Source: UBA5018 sp947463165
GTDB taxonomy: Bacteria > Cyanobacteriota > Cyanobacteriia > PCC-6307 > Cyanobiaceae
DNA length: 64,000 bases
Assembly: GCA_943371245.1 (NCBI GenBank)
Contig: CALRTY020000005.1
Span: forward strand, 62,001-126,000
Direction of reading: 5' to 3'
Shown here: positions 44,645 through 52,501 of the stretch, piece after piece
Layout: every line of letters begins with the position of its first letter
How positions within the stretch are numbered: the first letter of the stretch is position 1
The notes under the pieces: model-generated
What the model saw: the letters and a program-made list of their open reading frames with translations, nothing else
The model's database searches: none
Told to the model about the DNA's origin: nothing
Program-made: the position numbers and the translations under genes

Positions 44645-44760
44645 GGTTGGGCCCCGCACAGGCGCGTGGCGGACGCCGCATCCACCAACCGGCGCACGGC
44701 TTCTGCGATCTTCTCGGGGGTCACCGCCCAGGGCTTGAGGGGAGCGCCGTTACTCGACAT
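44641..44760 (-). pseudogene. N-terminal relic of an MNT-type nucleotidyltransferase
   Basis: From ATG 44760: PWAVTPEKIAEAVRRLVDAA and SATRLCGAQP-stop. The first part is a typical minimal nucleotidyltransferase opening; the next GS-x-A-R-G and SDxD catalytic motif is lost. It ends in an ATGA overlap with the ATPase, so it may now serve only as a short translated leader (39 residues). Confidence 0.5.
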
Positions 44761-44844
44761 CGGTCTCACCATGGAGCCCGTCACTGGCCAGACACTAGAT
44801 GGCACCAGCGTGGTTGGCAGGTGGGCTGGGTAGGGTCTCACGGA

Positions 44845-45372
44845 TCAGCGTCGGCGGAGGCTGCGGGCGAGCAGCAGCCCCGCCGCCTGGGACGGCGACT
44901 TGAACTCGTAGTCCTGGAGCAGTTCCACCTGGTTGTCCTGCTTGGCAAGGACGCCCTGCCGGATGAGTTGCTCCCGCTTACGCATCAGGGCGTCGGGAGA
45001 GCTGGCGGTGAAGTCCCTGCGCCCGAGCACTGGACAGCAGAGCAGGACCTCGTCCAGGAAGCCCTCCGCCTCATCGCGGTCCATCTCGGCCAGGTTGACT
45101 GCTTGGCCCTGCACCACGTATTCCAGGCGCCGCCCGAGGGGGGCCGCCTCCCCGGTGTACGCGAGGTCGGCGCCACCGTCCTCAGGGTCGGGACCCGTGA
45201 GCACGTACACGCCAGGCCGACCGACCTCCGGGCGCTGGTTGAACTCCTTGAGCTGGGAGCGAGGGATCACGTAGCCGGTGCCGCTCCAGTTCGTCTTCTC
45301 GACGATTCGCATCCCCTCCGGCAGCCCAGAGGGCACGAACAAGCGCAGGGCGGATGGGCGGGTGGTGGTCAT
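44845..45372 (-). CDS. GIY-YIG-like nuclease with DUF4357-like end, shortened
   Basis: From ATG 45372 (MTTTRPSALRLFVPSGLPEG), 175 residues. RPGVYVLTGPDP ... LAYTGEAAPLGRRLEYV is a GIY-YIG-type core. Near the end, YEFKSPSQAAGLLLARS looks like the beginning of DUF4357, then it stops after RRR. The usual middle with the metal-binding Glu and the rest of DUF4357 are reduced. The protein is probably a damaged endonuclease, though it could still fold. It lies next to the fourth DUF3427 relic. Confidence 0.6.
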   Translation of the reverse strand: MTTTRPSALRLFVPSGLPEGMRIVEKTNWSGTGYVIPRSQLKEFNQRPEVGRPGVYVLTGPDPEDGGADLAYTGEAAPLGRRLEYVVQGQAVNLAEMDRDEAEGFLDEVLLCCPVLGRRDFTASSPDALMRKREQLIRQGVLAKQDNQVELLQDYEFKSPSQAAGLLLARSLRRR

Positions 45373-45404
45373 GGGGTGAACGGCTTGGCCGTTCTGTACG
45401 CCTG

Positions 45405-45625
45405 GCGTTCCTGGCCGGACCCTTTGTGTGCGTCGGCTTAGCCAATTACATGAGCCACCAGGGCGAGCGAGCCATGTTCGCGACAGAGTGCCGATCCGCT
45501 GGCGGCTGCACAAACCCATCCCCGGGGCGTCCGTCCCGGCGTTGGCACTGGCGGTGGGAGGGGGGGACAGCGTCAACGGCAAGAGCCCGTCAGAACGAGA
45601 TCACTGAACCTGGGCAAATGGAACT
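45405..45625 (+). repeat. Copy D of the DUF3427 3'-end relic
   Basis: Reads VGLANYMSHQGERAM, and then matches copy C (39167-39335) through CTGCACAAACCCATCCCCGG to GAGATCACTGAACCTGGGCA. Copies C and D flank a 6.1-kb block containing the hsdR fragments, the IS element, the ATPase/DUF4276 pair and the GIY-YIG gene. Confidence 0.75.
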
Positions 45626-45679
45626 CACTGCTGTTGCTGTGGTTTCCCCCGTCGAGAGTTGCAGGCGAAGCTCATTCAG

Positions 45680-45818
45680 GAAATGGATAAGACACGTATC
45701 GATCCACGTGGCGCTCAGCAACCACTACGCGCGGGATCAGGCTTCGCCCAGCAGCGATGTGGATCTGCTCAACAGGCGGCCTCCGCTTGCCGTAGCAGAT
45801 TGCTACGATTTTGTTTGA
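45680..45818 (+). pseudogene. Relic of an MNT-type nucleotidyltransferase
   Basis: Reads VALSNHYARDQASPSSDVDL and then leaves the family. The expected GS-x-A-R is altered to SNHYARD, although the catalytic SDVDL is still there. It stops at 45818, 22 bp before the antitoxin ATG of the next pair. Confidence 0.5.
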
Positions 45819-45840
45819 GTCGGTGTTGACTGGTTCATCC

Positions 45841-46257
45841 ATGGCGAAATCCGCTTCCCCCGTGCGTCTGCAAGACGAATTGATGCGCAGGGCTGCCCTG
45901 GCTGGTGCCCTCCACCACCGCAGTGCCTCCCAGCAGATTGAGTACTGGGCCGCCCTGGGACAGGATGTGGCGGCGCTTCTCGATCCAGACCTTCTGCTTG
46001 ATGTGAAGGCTGGATTGGCGCGGCTGCGGGTTGAACCAGTGCGAGCGGCGGCGGTGGCGCCGGAGAGCGTGTTCGCTTGCCTCGATGCCCAACGCCAGAG
46101 CGGCAACCTGGCCGCATCCGTGAGCACTGCTTCTGTGCGCTACCAGGCCTGCCCCAGCCGGCCTGGTTTGCTGGAGCGGATCGAAAGCGATGGCAGCATC
46201 ACCATCGGCAGCTTTGCCGATGGTGTATTTCGGCCCTGCGATCCTGCGGCAGCTTGA
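45841..46257 (+). CDS. ParD-like antitoxin of a zeta-type toxin
   Basis: Start at ATG 45841 (MAKSASPVRLQDELMRRAAL). 138 residues. AGALHHRSASQQIEYWAALG is the ParD-like dimerisation/DNA-binding part. The C-terminal half (PSRPGLLERIESDGSITIGS) probably binds the toxin. The stop overlaps the toxin's TTG start by 4 bp (TTGA), as in coupled TA pairs. Such ParD-like/zeta pairs are common in cyanobacteria. Confidence 0.8.
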   Translation: MAKSASPVRLQDELMRRAALAGALHHRSASQQIEYWAALGQDVAALLDPDLLLDVKAGLARLRVEPVRAAAVAPESVFACLDAQRQSGNLAASVSTASVRYQACPSRPGLLERIESDGSITIGSFADGVFRPCDPAAA

Positions 46258-46826
46258 GCGAACGCCCGCAGTTGTGGATCCTCGTGGGTGGTAACGGTGC
46301 CGGCAAGAGCACCTACTACCGGCTGGCATTGGAGCCGCTCGGGCTGCCCTGCGTGAATGCCGATGTGCTGGCCAGGATCGTCTTTGCCGAGGCGCCGGAA
46401 GCCCACAGCTATGAAGCCGCCCAACTGGCCGAGCGGCAACGTAATCAGCTGCTGGAGCAGGGCGTGAACTTCTGTTTTGAAACGGTCTATTCCCATCCCT
46501 CCAAGATCGACTTCATCGCTCGCGCCAGGGCCCTTGGTTATCAGATCATCATGGTGCTGATCCATCTTGAAAGCGCCAAGCTCAACCAGGCACGTATCGC
46601 CGGCCGGGTTAGTGAAGGCGGCCATGCTGTCCCGGTGGACAAGGTGATCAGCCGTATACCCCGCTTGCTGGATCAGGTGCGTGCCTCAATCCCGCTGGTA
46701 GATGTGCTGCGGGTCTACGACAACTCCTCAGCGGTTGATCCGTTTATTCCAGTGTTCACGATCACCAACGGCTCTTTGAGACTGCATCTGGATCCCCTGC
46801 CGGTATGGGCGGCTGCGTTGCTCTAA
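46254..46826 (+). CDS. Zeta-type toxin (UDP-GlcNAc kinase-like)
   Basis: Start taken at TTG 46254 (reads SERPQLWILVGGNGAGKSTY after the first residue), since the frame upstream is antitoxin in another phase. 190 residues. GGNGAGKST is Walker A, CVNADVLARIV the substrate Asp region, and NFCFETVYSHPSKIDFIARA the FETV motif. Zeta toxins phosphorylate UDP-N-acetylglucosamine, blocking cell-wall synthesis. The following 190 bp to the SelO gene shows nothing I can support. Confidence 0.85.
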   Translation: MSERPQLWILVGGNGAGKSTYYRLALEPLGLPCVNADVLARIVFAEAPEAHSYEAAQLAERQRNQLLEQGVNFCFETVYSHPSKIDFIARARALGYQIIMVLIHLESAKLNQARIAGRVSEGGHAVPVDKVISRIPRLLDQVRASIPLVDVLRVYDNSSAVDPFIPVFTITNGSLRLHLDPLPVWAAALL

Positions 46827-47017
46827 GAATTGGCGGATAATCTGCACCAGCCATGCCACAACTTTTGATGGCATTGCGTAAACGGCGCGGCCAAGACGCC
46901 TTGCCCTGCAGCCCTGGAAGGAGCAGAGAGTAGCGGTGGACTGGAGCCCGTGAACAGCCTGCCCCACGAGCTGGCGTGAGCGTGGCTGGCGGCCGCAAGG
47001 CCCTGTGGTTAATCAAC

Positions 47018-48757
47018 TCACGACGAACAGCTGTAGTGAGACACCCCTCCAGCGTTGAAGAATTCCCTGGGCTTCAGGCGGTTGTATGTTGCCTGCACCT
47101 CCGCTGATTGCTCATCATAGGGATTGCTGAATACCTCCTGCAGATCCTTGGTCAGGGTGTAATCTCCCTGGGCAGCTTTTTCATAGGCTGGTGCGATCAG
47201 CCATTCGCGCCAGGTGTATTTGGGATTGATACGTTTCATCGCTTCTGATGTTGCTTTGATGTCGCCGCCGCTTGTGATTTGGCTCCGCCAGCTTTGCAGC
47301 CAGTTTTCCCATTGCGCATCTAGCTGCTCTGAGCTGGGCAGGTAGAAGCTCTCTTGCAAGCTGGAGAGTTGCTCTGGAATGTCAGACAGCTTGCGGAACA
47401 AGATCGTGTAGTCGGCCTTGGAGAGCAGCATCAGCTGCAACAGTTCATTCACCAGCGGGGCGTCATAGCTGATCAGGCCGAGCTTGCTGGCCCACATTGC
47501 CTCCATTTCCTGGTTCATCGCCTCGGCGAAACCGTCCCGGATTTGATCCAGCCGCGCCAGTGCATCTGTGTTGCCCTCGAGCAGCAGCCGGATCGCTGCC
47601 CAGAACATTTGGTAATTGGCTTCTGCAGCCAGCGGTTGGTTGAAGAAGCAGAAATGCTCGCCGCCGCCGGTCCAGGGCTGAAATCTGGGATCGAACAGTT
47701 CGCAGAACCCGAAGGGGCCGTAGTCGAGGGTGAAACCACCTGCTGCGCAGTTGTCGCTATTGAAATTACCCTGGCAGTAGCCAACGCGCATCCAGTTAGC
47801 CACCAGTGAGGTGAGCCTTCCGCGAAACAAGCCCGCCAGTTCCACCACCTGATCGCTGAAATCAGCACTTGGATCAATCTCCTGCCGGTAGTTCCGCTCG
47901 ATCAGGTGCGCCACGATCATCCGCAGTTCGTTCAGCGCATCTGGATGGGCCTGGCTGCGGGCGCGCCGGGCGAATAGCTCCAGCTGGCCTACCCGCAGAA
48001 AGGATGGCGCCACGCGGGTGGTGATCGCCGCAGGGTTATCCACCAGGATGTCGGGCTCGAACGACCTGGAATTCGGGGAATACCAGGGCCTGCGTACGGT
48101 TTCCGCTCGCGACACATAGAGCGTTAGCGAGCGTGAGGTTGGCACCCCCAGGGCTTGCATGAATTCCTGCGCCAGAAACTCGCGCAAGCTGGAGCGGAGC
48201 ACGGCGCGGCCATCGGCGCCACGGCAGTAGGGCGTTGGGCCACCGCCTTTCAGTTGCATTTCCCAGCGTTTGCCGTTGAAGACGCCTTCCAGTACGGAAA
48301 TAGCCCGGCCATCGCCATAGCCGTTGCCGGTTCTAAACGGGCACTGCTGGATGTATTCGGTGCCGTAGATGGAGAGGGCATAGCCAGTTGCCCAGCCAAA
48401 CGGTCGCATCGGCTCCTGCACCACGCTGATGTCGCCGGAAAACAGCCGTCGGAACTGTTCGTCGTGGGCTAGCTCATCGTTCAGGCCCAGTTCGTTGAAC
48501 AGGGTTTTGCTGTGGGCCACATACTCCGGCGCTGGAATTGGAGTTGGCGTTACCGGCAGGTAATGACCGGAGAACACCTGGCGGGGCTGGTGATCGTTGC
48601 CATCAATGCTTGCCTGGGGATCCGCATGCAGTGAATCCAGCAGCGAATAGTCGGCCCGTTGTGCCAATTCCGCAAACGTGGTGGTCGTCACTGCTGTTGG
48701 CACTGGTGTCTCGGCTGTTGAACTGGCTGGGCATGGCCCCGCCGCTGAGCTGTTCAT
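47018..48757 (-). CDS. selO: SelO/YdiU protein AMPylase
   Basis: A 579-residue pseudokinase-fold enzyme that transfers AMP to proteins. GYALSIYGTEYIQQCPFRTG, GDGRAISVLEGVFNGKRWEM, the nucleotide loop GGGPTPYCRGADGRAVLRSS and NFNSDNCAAGGFTLDYGPFG are family landmarks. The C-terminus ends in SHYSCSS, with Cys where human SelO has selenocysteine. GADGR often reads as Y-x-R-G; here YCRGADGR has Cys, an odd local change. A role in oxidative stress via redox-gated AMPylation is established for relatives. Confidence 0.95.
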   Translation of the reverse strand: MNSSAAGPCPASSTAETPVPTAVTTTTFAELAQRADYSLLDSLHADPQASIDGNDHQPRQVFSGHYLPVTPTPIPAPEYVAHSKTLFNELGLNDELAHDEQFRRLFSGDISVVQEPMRPFGWATGYALSIYGTEYIQQCPFRTGNGYGDGRAISVLEGVFNGKRWEMQLKGGGPTPYCRGADGRAVLRSSLREFLAQEFMQALGVPTSRSLTLYVSRAETVRRPWYSPNSRSFEPDILVDNPAAITTRVAPSFLRVGQLELFARRARSQAHPDALNELRMIVAHLIERNYRQEIDPSADFSDQVVELAGLFRGRLTSLVANWMRVGYCQGNFNSDNCAAGGFTLDYGPFGFCELFDPRFQPWTGGGEHFCFFNQPLAAEANYQMFWAAIRLLLEGNTDALARLDQIRDGFAEAMNQEMEAMWASKLGLISYDAPLVNELLQLMLLSKADYTILFRKLSDIPEQLSSLQESFYLPSSEQLDAQWENWLQSWRSQITSGGDIKATSEAMKRINPKYTWREWLIAPAYEKAAQGDYTLTKDLQEVFSNPYDEQSAEVQATYNRLKPREFFNAGGVSHYSCSS

Positions 48758-48773
48758 CTTGGCGAAACTTTGG

Positions 48774-49010
48774 TTAGTTGGGGGAGCGACCTGGTGCCGA
48801 TGGAGAACGGACTACCACATCCCATGCGCCCTGAAGAATGTGGATTACCTCGATCACCTCCTGCCGAAGGCGGTAGAAGCTCAAGTAATCGCCGTGAACG
48901 CAGCGACGAATCCCGAAGCGCTCGTAGCAAGCCACCAACGCGTAGGCCCTGGGGTTGTCGGCCAGAGCCTCGCAGCGATCCAGCAGCCCCTCGGTGAAGC
49001 TGACGGCCCG
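48774..49010 (-). pseudogene. ParE-like toxin relic
   Basis: The minus strand reads GLLDRCEALADNPRAYALVA and ERFGIRRCVHGDYLSFYRLR, then VIEVIHILQGAWDVVVRSPS, to a stop at 48774. This is a ParE/RelE toxin from residue ~30 on. The beginning is out of phase with the only upstream ATG (49082), so the N-terminus is lost or frameshifted. No antitoxin remains. Confidence 0.6.
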
Positions 49011-49196
49011 TCCTCCGCAGCTCCACTGGCCAACGGTCGCGCCCCGCCTCCCCTCTGGGCGATTGATGCTTTTTCGTTGACATGACGCGGTTTTTCAGCA
49101 GACACCTAAAGTTGTTACCAACCTTGTGAAGGAGCTGGCATTTCTGTTCTGCAGACCACGGAGCCGACCATCGGATCACCCCGGGAGCTCCTCGCT

Positions 49197-50288
49197 GTGC
49201 CGGTCACTGCCGGCACGCCGCGGCGCAGTGATTTTCAGCTGAAGCCGTTCATGGCCAGCAGCAACTGGGTGGCTGCCTGGCAGGTGGCTAACACCTTGGT
49301 GCCCTACGCCCTGCTCTGGTGGCTGGCGGTTTATTGCCTGCGGCAGGGGTCTTGGCTGCTGCTGCCCGTGCTGGGGCTGATGGTGCTGTTTCTGGCCCGC
49401 TGCTTCTCCCTAATGCACGACTGCGGCCACTACGCCCTGTTTCGCCATGGCGCCACCAACCGCTGGGTAGGTTTTTTGCTTGGCATCGTGGCCGGTATTC
49501 CCCAACTGCCCTGGTCTCGGGGGCATGCCTTTCACCATCGCCATAACGGCAACTGGGAAAGGTATAAGGGACCCTCGGCCCTGGTGAGCGTTGAGACATA
49601 TAGCAATTTCAGCAACCGCGGCAAGTTCCTCTACCGCTTACTGCGCCACCCCCTGATGCTGTTTCCCGGTGGTTTCTTCTATCTGGTGATCAAGCCGCGC
49701 CTGGAACTGCTGGCCGGTCTGGCGGGCCTGTTGCCCCAGCTGATCACCAGCCTGGGGCAATCGCCAGTGCCAAGCTGGCGGCAGCTACTCGCCAGCCACA
49801 AAACCAGCTGGTGGCACAGCCCGGAAGAATTCCGGGATCTGCTGCTCAACAACCTCGCCGTGGTGGCCAGCTGGATCGGCATGGCCTGGTGGCTGGGCGC
49901 TAGCACTTTCTGGTTGATCTATGCACCGGTGATGGCCTGCGGCGCGGCGATCTTCATCTGCATCTTCTTTGTGCAGCACAACTTCCCTGGCTCCTATGCC
50001 CATGCCAGCGATGATTGGCAGGCAATGGATGGCGCAATGCACGGCACCAGTGACCTGCAGCTGCCAGCGCTGCTGAACTGGTTCTCCGCCGATATTGGCT
50101 GCCATGCGATTCATCACCTCTGTGAGGCGATTCCCAACTATCGATTGCAGGCTTGCCAACAGCGCAATGCCCATCTGCTCACAGGCGTAAAACGGCTCGG
50201 CCTGCGCGACATCCCCAGCTGCTTTGACTACATCCTCTGGGATCAGAGCGCCGGTACCCTCACCACAGTGGCTGCTGTATCGGCCTAG
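49197..50288 (+). CDS. Membrane fatty acid desaturase family
   Basis: A 363-residue integral membrane protein starting at GTG (49197). Three histidine boxes bind a di-iron centre: HDCGHYALF, HAFHHRHNGNW and CHAIHHLCEAIPNY. Several hydrophobic helices lie between them (VPYALLWWLAVYCL, LLLPVLGLMVLFLARCF). It could act on fatty acids or on carotenoids or other lipids; the HDCGH and HHL-x-EAIPNY pattern fits fatty-acid or sphingolipid-like desaturases. The next gap (50289-50468) probably holds the SOD promoter. Confidence 0.85.
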   Translation: MPVTAGTPRRSDFQLKPFMASSNWVAAWQVANTLVPYALLWWLAVYCLRQGSWLLLPVLGLMVLFLARCFSLMHDCGHYALFRHGATNRWVGFLLGIVAGIPQLPWSRGHAFHHRHNGNWERYKGPSALVSVETYSNFSNRGKFLYRLLRHPLMLFPGGFFYLVIKPRLELLAGLAGLLPQLITSLGQSPVPSWRQLLASHKTSWWHSPEEFRDLLLNNLAVVASWIGMAWWLGASTFWLIYAPVMACGAAIFICIFFVQHNFPGSYAHASDDWQAMDGAMHGTSDLQLPALLNWFSADIGCHAIHHLCEAIPNYRLQACQQRNAHLLTGVKRLGLRDIPSCFDYILWDQSAGTLTTVAAVSA

Positions 50289-50468
50289 ATCTACAGCGTT
50301 AATCTGCGCGGGCAGAGAGCGGCATCTTTTGTAGTTTTTCTATCGCTTAGGGGCTTGTCCAGGGCAGTTCCGCATATTTAACTGCTCACCGGATCTCTTT
50401 TACGCCCTTATCCCCCGCCTAGGGTGTTGATCCGGCAGGCTAATCACCTCCCCCCTTGCCGTCGCAAG

Positions 50469-51179
50469 ATGCCCGCTCCCTTGTTCTCCAGGTTTCTGCT
50501 GGCTGGGCTCACGGCGCTCTGTCTGTTACTGGGCAGCGCCTCGCCCGCCTGGGCTGAGTTCAGCCTGCCGCCGCTGCCCTACGCCGTCGATGCCCTGGAG
50601 CCGGCGATCGATGCCACCACGATGACGATCCACCACGATCGCCACCACGGCGCCTACGTGGCCAATCTCAATGGCCAGATCCAGGCCAACCCCAGCCTGG
50701 CCGATCTCAACCTCACCGATCTACAGGCCAAGATCTCCCAATACCCGCTGGCCGTGCGCAACAACGGCGGTGGGCATTGGAACCACAGCTTGTTTTGGAC
50801 CCTGCTGGCGCCTGCGGGCCAGGGGGGTAGCCCCTCCCAGGACCTGATCGCGGCTATCGATAGGGATTTCGGTTCGATCGAGGCAATGCGTACCCAGTTT
50901 GAGCAGGCGGCCGCAGGTCGCTTTGGTTCGGGCTGGGCCTGGCTGATCCGCAGGCCCGATGGCAGCCTCGCCATCACCAGCACCGCCAACCAGGACAATC
51001 CACTAATGGATATCCCCGGCATCGAGCGCGGCGTGCCCCTGCTGGCGCTAGATGTTTGGGAGCACGCCTACTACCTCAAGTACCAGAACCGCCGGCCCGA
51101 TTACATCCAGGCCTGGTGGCCGCTGGTGAACTGGCATGAGGTGAACCACCGCTACGCCATCGCCATCTCTAGTCGATGA
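50469..51179 (+). CDS. sodA: Exported Fe/Mn superoxide dismutase
   Basis: Start at ATG 50469, directly before a signal peptide (FSRFLLAGLTALCLLLGSAS, then PAWA and a likely cleavage before EFSLPPLPY). 236 residues. The metal ligands are in IHHDRHHGAY, NGGGHWNHSLFWTLL and ALDVWEHAYYLKYQNRR. The SGWAWL and Q-DNPL pattern suggests Mn or cambialistic type, but this is not decisive. The signal peptide places it in the periplasm or thylakoid lumen, unlike cytosolic SODs. Confidence 0.9.
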   Translation: MPAPLFSRFLLAGLTALCLLLGSASPAWAEFSLPPLPYAVDALEPAIDATTMTIHHDRHHGAYVANLNGQIQANPSLADLNLTDLQAKISQYPLAVRNNGGGHWNHSLFWTLLAPAGQGGSPSQDLIAAIDRDFGSIEAMRTQFEQAAAGRFGSGWAWLIRRPDGSLAITSTANQDNPLMDIPGIERGVPLLALDVWEHAYYLKYQNRRPDYIQAWWPLVNWHEVNHRYAIAISSR

Positions 51180-51200
51180 TTCCCATTTATTTATCCCATC

Positions 51201-51255
51201 TAACCTAACCTAGCCCAACCCAGCCTAACCCAACCCAACCTAAGCTAACCCAATC
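51201..51255. repeat. Pentanucleotide (TAACC/CAACC) tandem tract
   Basis: Eleven units of five bases (TAACC, TAGCC, CAACC, CAGCC, TAAGC variants) between the SOD stop and the next small gene. Confidence 0.85.
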
Positions 51256-51314
51256 TTGTCTCATTGCATCCCGTTTCATCTCACTCATCCTCTTTAGTTA
51301 TATCTACTAACACC

Positions 51315-51539
51315 ATGACCGGCAATCTCCAGGCGATTGGCTTCTTGTTCAGCTGGCTGCTGGGCTGGGGCATCGGCGGCTCCCTGATCGACGCGGGCTT
51401 GATCAATGCCGGCTTTTATTCCCTGGAGGGCGGCCAGCTGGGTACGGCGATCACCTTTTTGCTCTGGAGCCTGCTCTGGGGCGCCGGTGGCGTTTGGCTT
51501 TACGGCCGCTGGACCCAGCCCAGCGGCCCCAAAACCTGA
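51315..51539 (+). CDS. Small two-helix membrane protein
   Basis: From ATG 51315 (MTGNLQAIGFLFSWLLGWGI), 74 residues. Two hydrophobic helices (AIGFLFSWLLGWGIGGSLI and TAITFLLWSLLWGAGGVWL) flank a short loop, with a polar end. No family is recognised. The frame before 51315 is repeat-rich and unlikely to be translated. Confidence 0.65.
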   Translation: MTGNLQAIGFLFSWLLGWGIGGSLIDAGLINAGFYSLEGGQLGTAITFLLWSLLWGAGGVWLYGRWTQPSGPKT

Positions 51540-51784
51540 TCGGAGCCGGCGGGGGCTCTCTGGTGAATGCTGCGCAGCAACCCCGCTCCAGCTGGGTTCG
51601 GCATCAATCTGCAGCAGATCTAGGTCGCTGCCCAGGCCGGCGGGGTGGCGATTGGCCCAAGCAGCCAAGGGCTATGGCCTGGCCGCTCGTTTCTGAGTCG
51701 CCTTCAACACCGGCCGCTGCATCCCCGGCTGCCGCATTTTGGCCGCCGCTCGCCCATGGTGGTGCTGACCCTTGTGCCCAGACC

Positions 51785-52177
51785 ATGAGCAGCGCCAGCG
51801 AAGCCAATGCCCTTGACGTGTTGGTAAGTCCAGCCGTCCAACAGGTGCTGGATGCGATGCAAGCCGCTGAAATCAATCCAGAAGATGCCCTGGAGATCAG
51901 CCTGGTGCTGCTGAACTTCCTGCAGGAGTACCACGTGGAAAACCTCGAGGAGCTGCTGGCTGATGAGCGGCCCGATCCGATCAGCATCGCCGTCTGGGCA
52001 GCAGACAGCGCCCGGCTCAAGACGGCTCGGCAGCTTTTGGCAGAGGTGCTCGGCGAGGATGACGAGGATGAAGATGACGAGGATGAAGCCGATGAAGATG
52101 ATGACGAATTGGATCACGAAGATGAGGAGATGGATGACGAGGAGATCGACGACGAAGGCGATTCCGCCATTGGTTAG
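51785..52177 (+). CDS. Small protein with extreme Asp/Glu-rich C-terminus
   Basis: From ATG 51785 (MSSASEANALDVLVSPAVQQ), 130 residues. The first ~85 are helical and ordinary (EINPEDALEISLVLLNFLQE). The last ~45 are almost all Asp and Glu. Such tails chelate metal, mimic nucleic acid, or act as flexible chaperone-like brushes; which applies is unknown. The frame continues upstream to 51494 without recognisable sequence. Confidence 0.7.
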   Translation: MSSASEANALDVLVSPAVQQVLDAMQAAEINPEDALEISLVLLNFLQEYHVENLEELLADERPDPISIAVWAADSARLKTARQLLAEVLGEDDEDEDDEDEADEDDDELDHEDEEMDDEEIDDEGDSAIG

Positions 52178-52189
52178 GGGGTAGAGAGA

Positions 52190-52263
52190 GGGGCCTGAGC
52201 TACGGCTGCCTAGGTGACTTCTCCTAAGGAGCCAGCAGCTAATCCAGGCCCCATCACTGCTGG
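52190..52263. other. Possible folded RNA or 3'-UTR element
   Basis: Three perfect pairings lie close together: GGGGCCT (52190-52196) with AGGCCCC (52246-52252), CTCC-TAA-GGAG (52221-52231), and CCAGCAG (52232-52238) with CTGCTGG (52257-52263). The first and third cannot both form. The remainder of the 324-bp gap to the ABC gene holds nothing I can support. Confidence 0.35.
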
Positions 52264-52501
52264 AGCTACGGCCAGGCGGTCTCAGCATTGAGCCCATCCC
52301 CTTGCAGATCCTGTCTCCATGGGATCTGGAGGACACTATTTTATTATCATTATTCTGCTATTGTCTTGCGCTTGTCTGTGTTTGATTGCTTTAAATGCCT
52401 GCGGCTGTATTGCTAATCTTTGAAGTTTATTGGCATTGCGCCTGCCGCTGAGGGGGCTTCCCTGCAGAGTGGTGGGCTCTGCTCCTTTCGGCTCCACTCC
52501 C

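Noticed and set aside
48754..49179. 141-residue minus-strand frame
   Set aside because: Most of it is out of phase with the recognisable ParE sequence, so it is not the real product.
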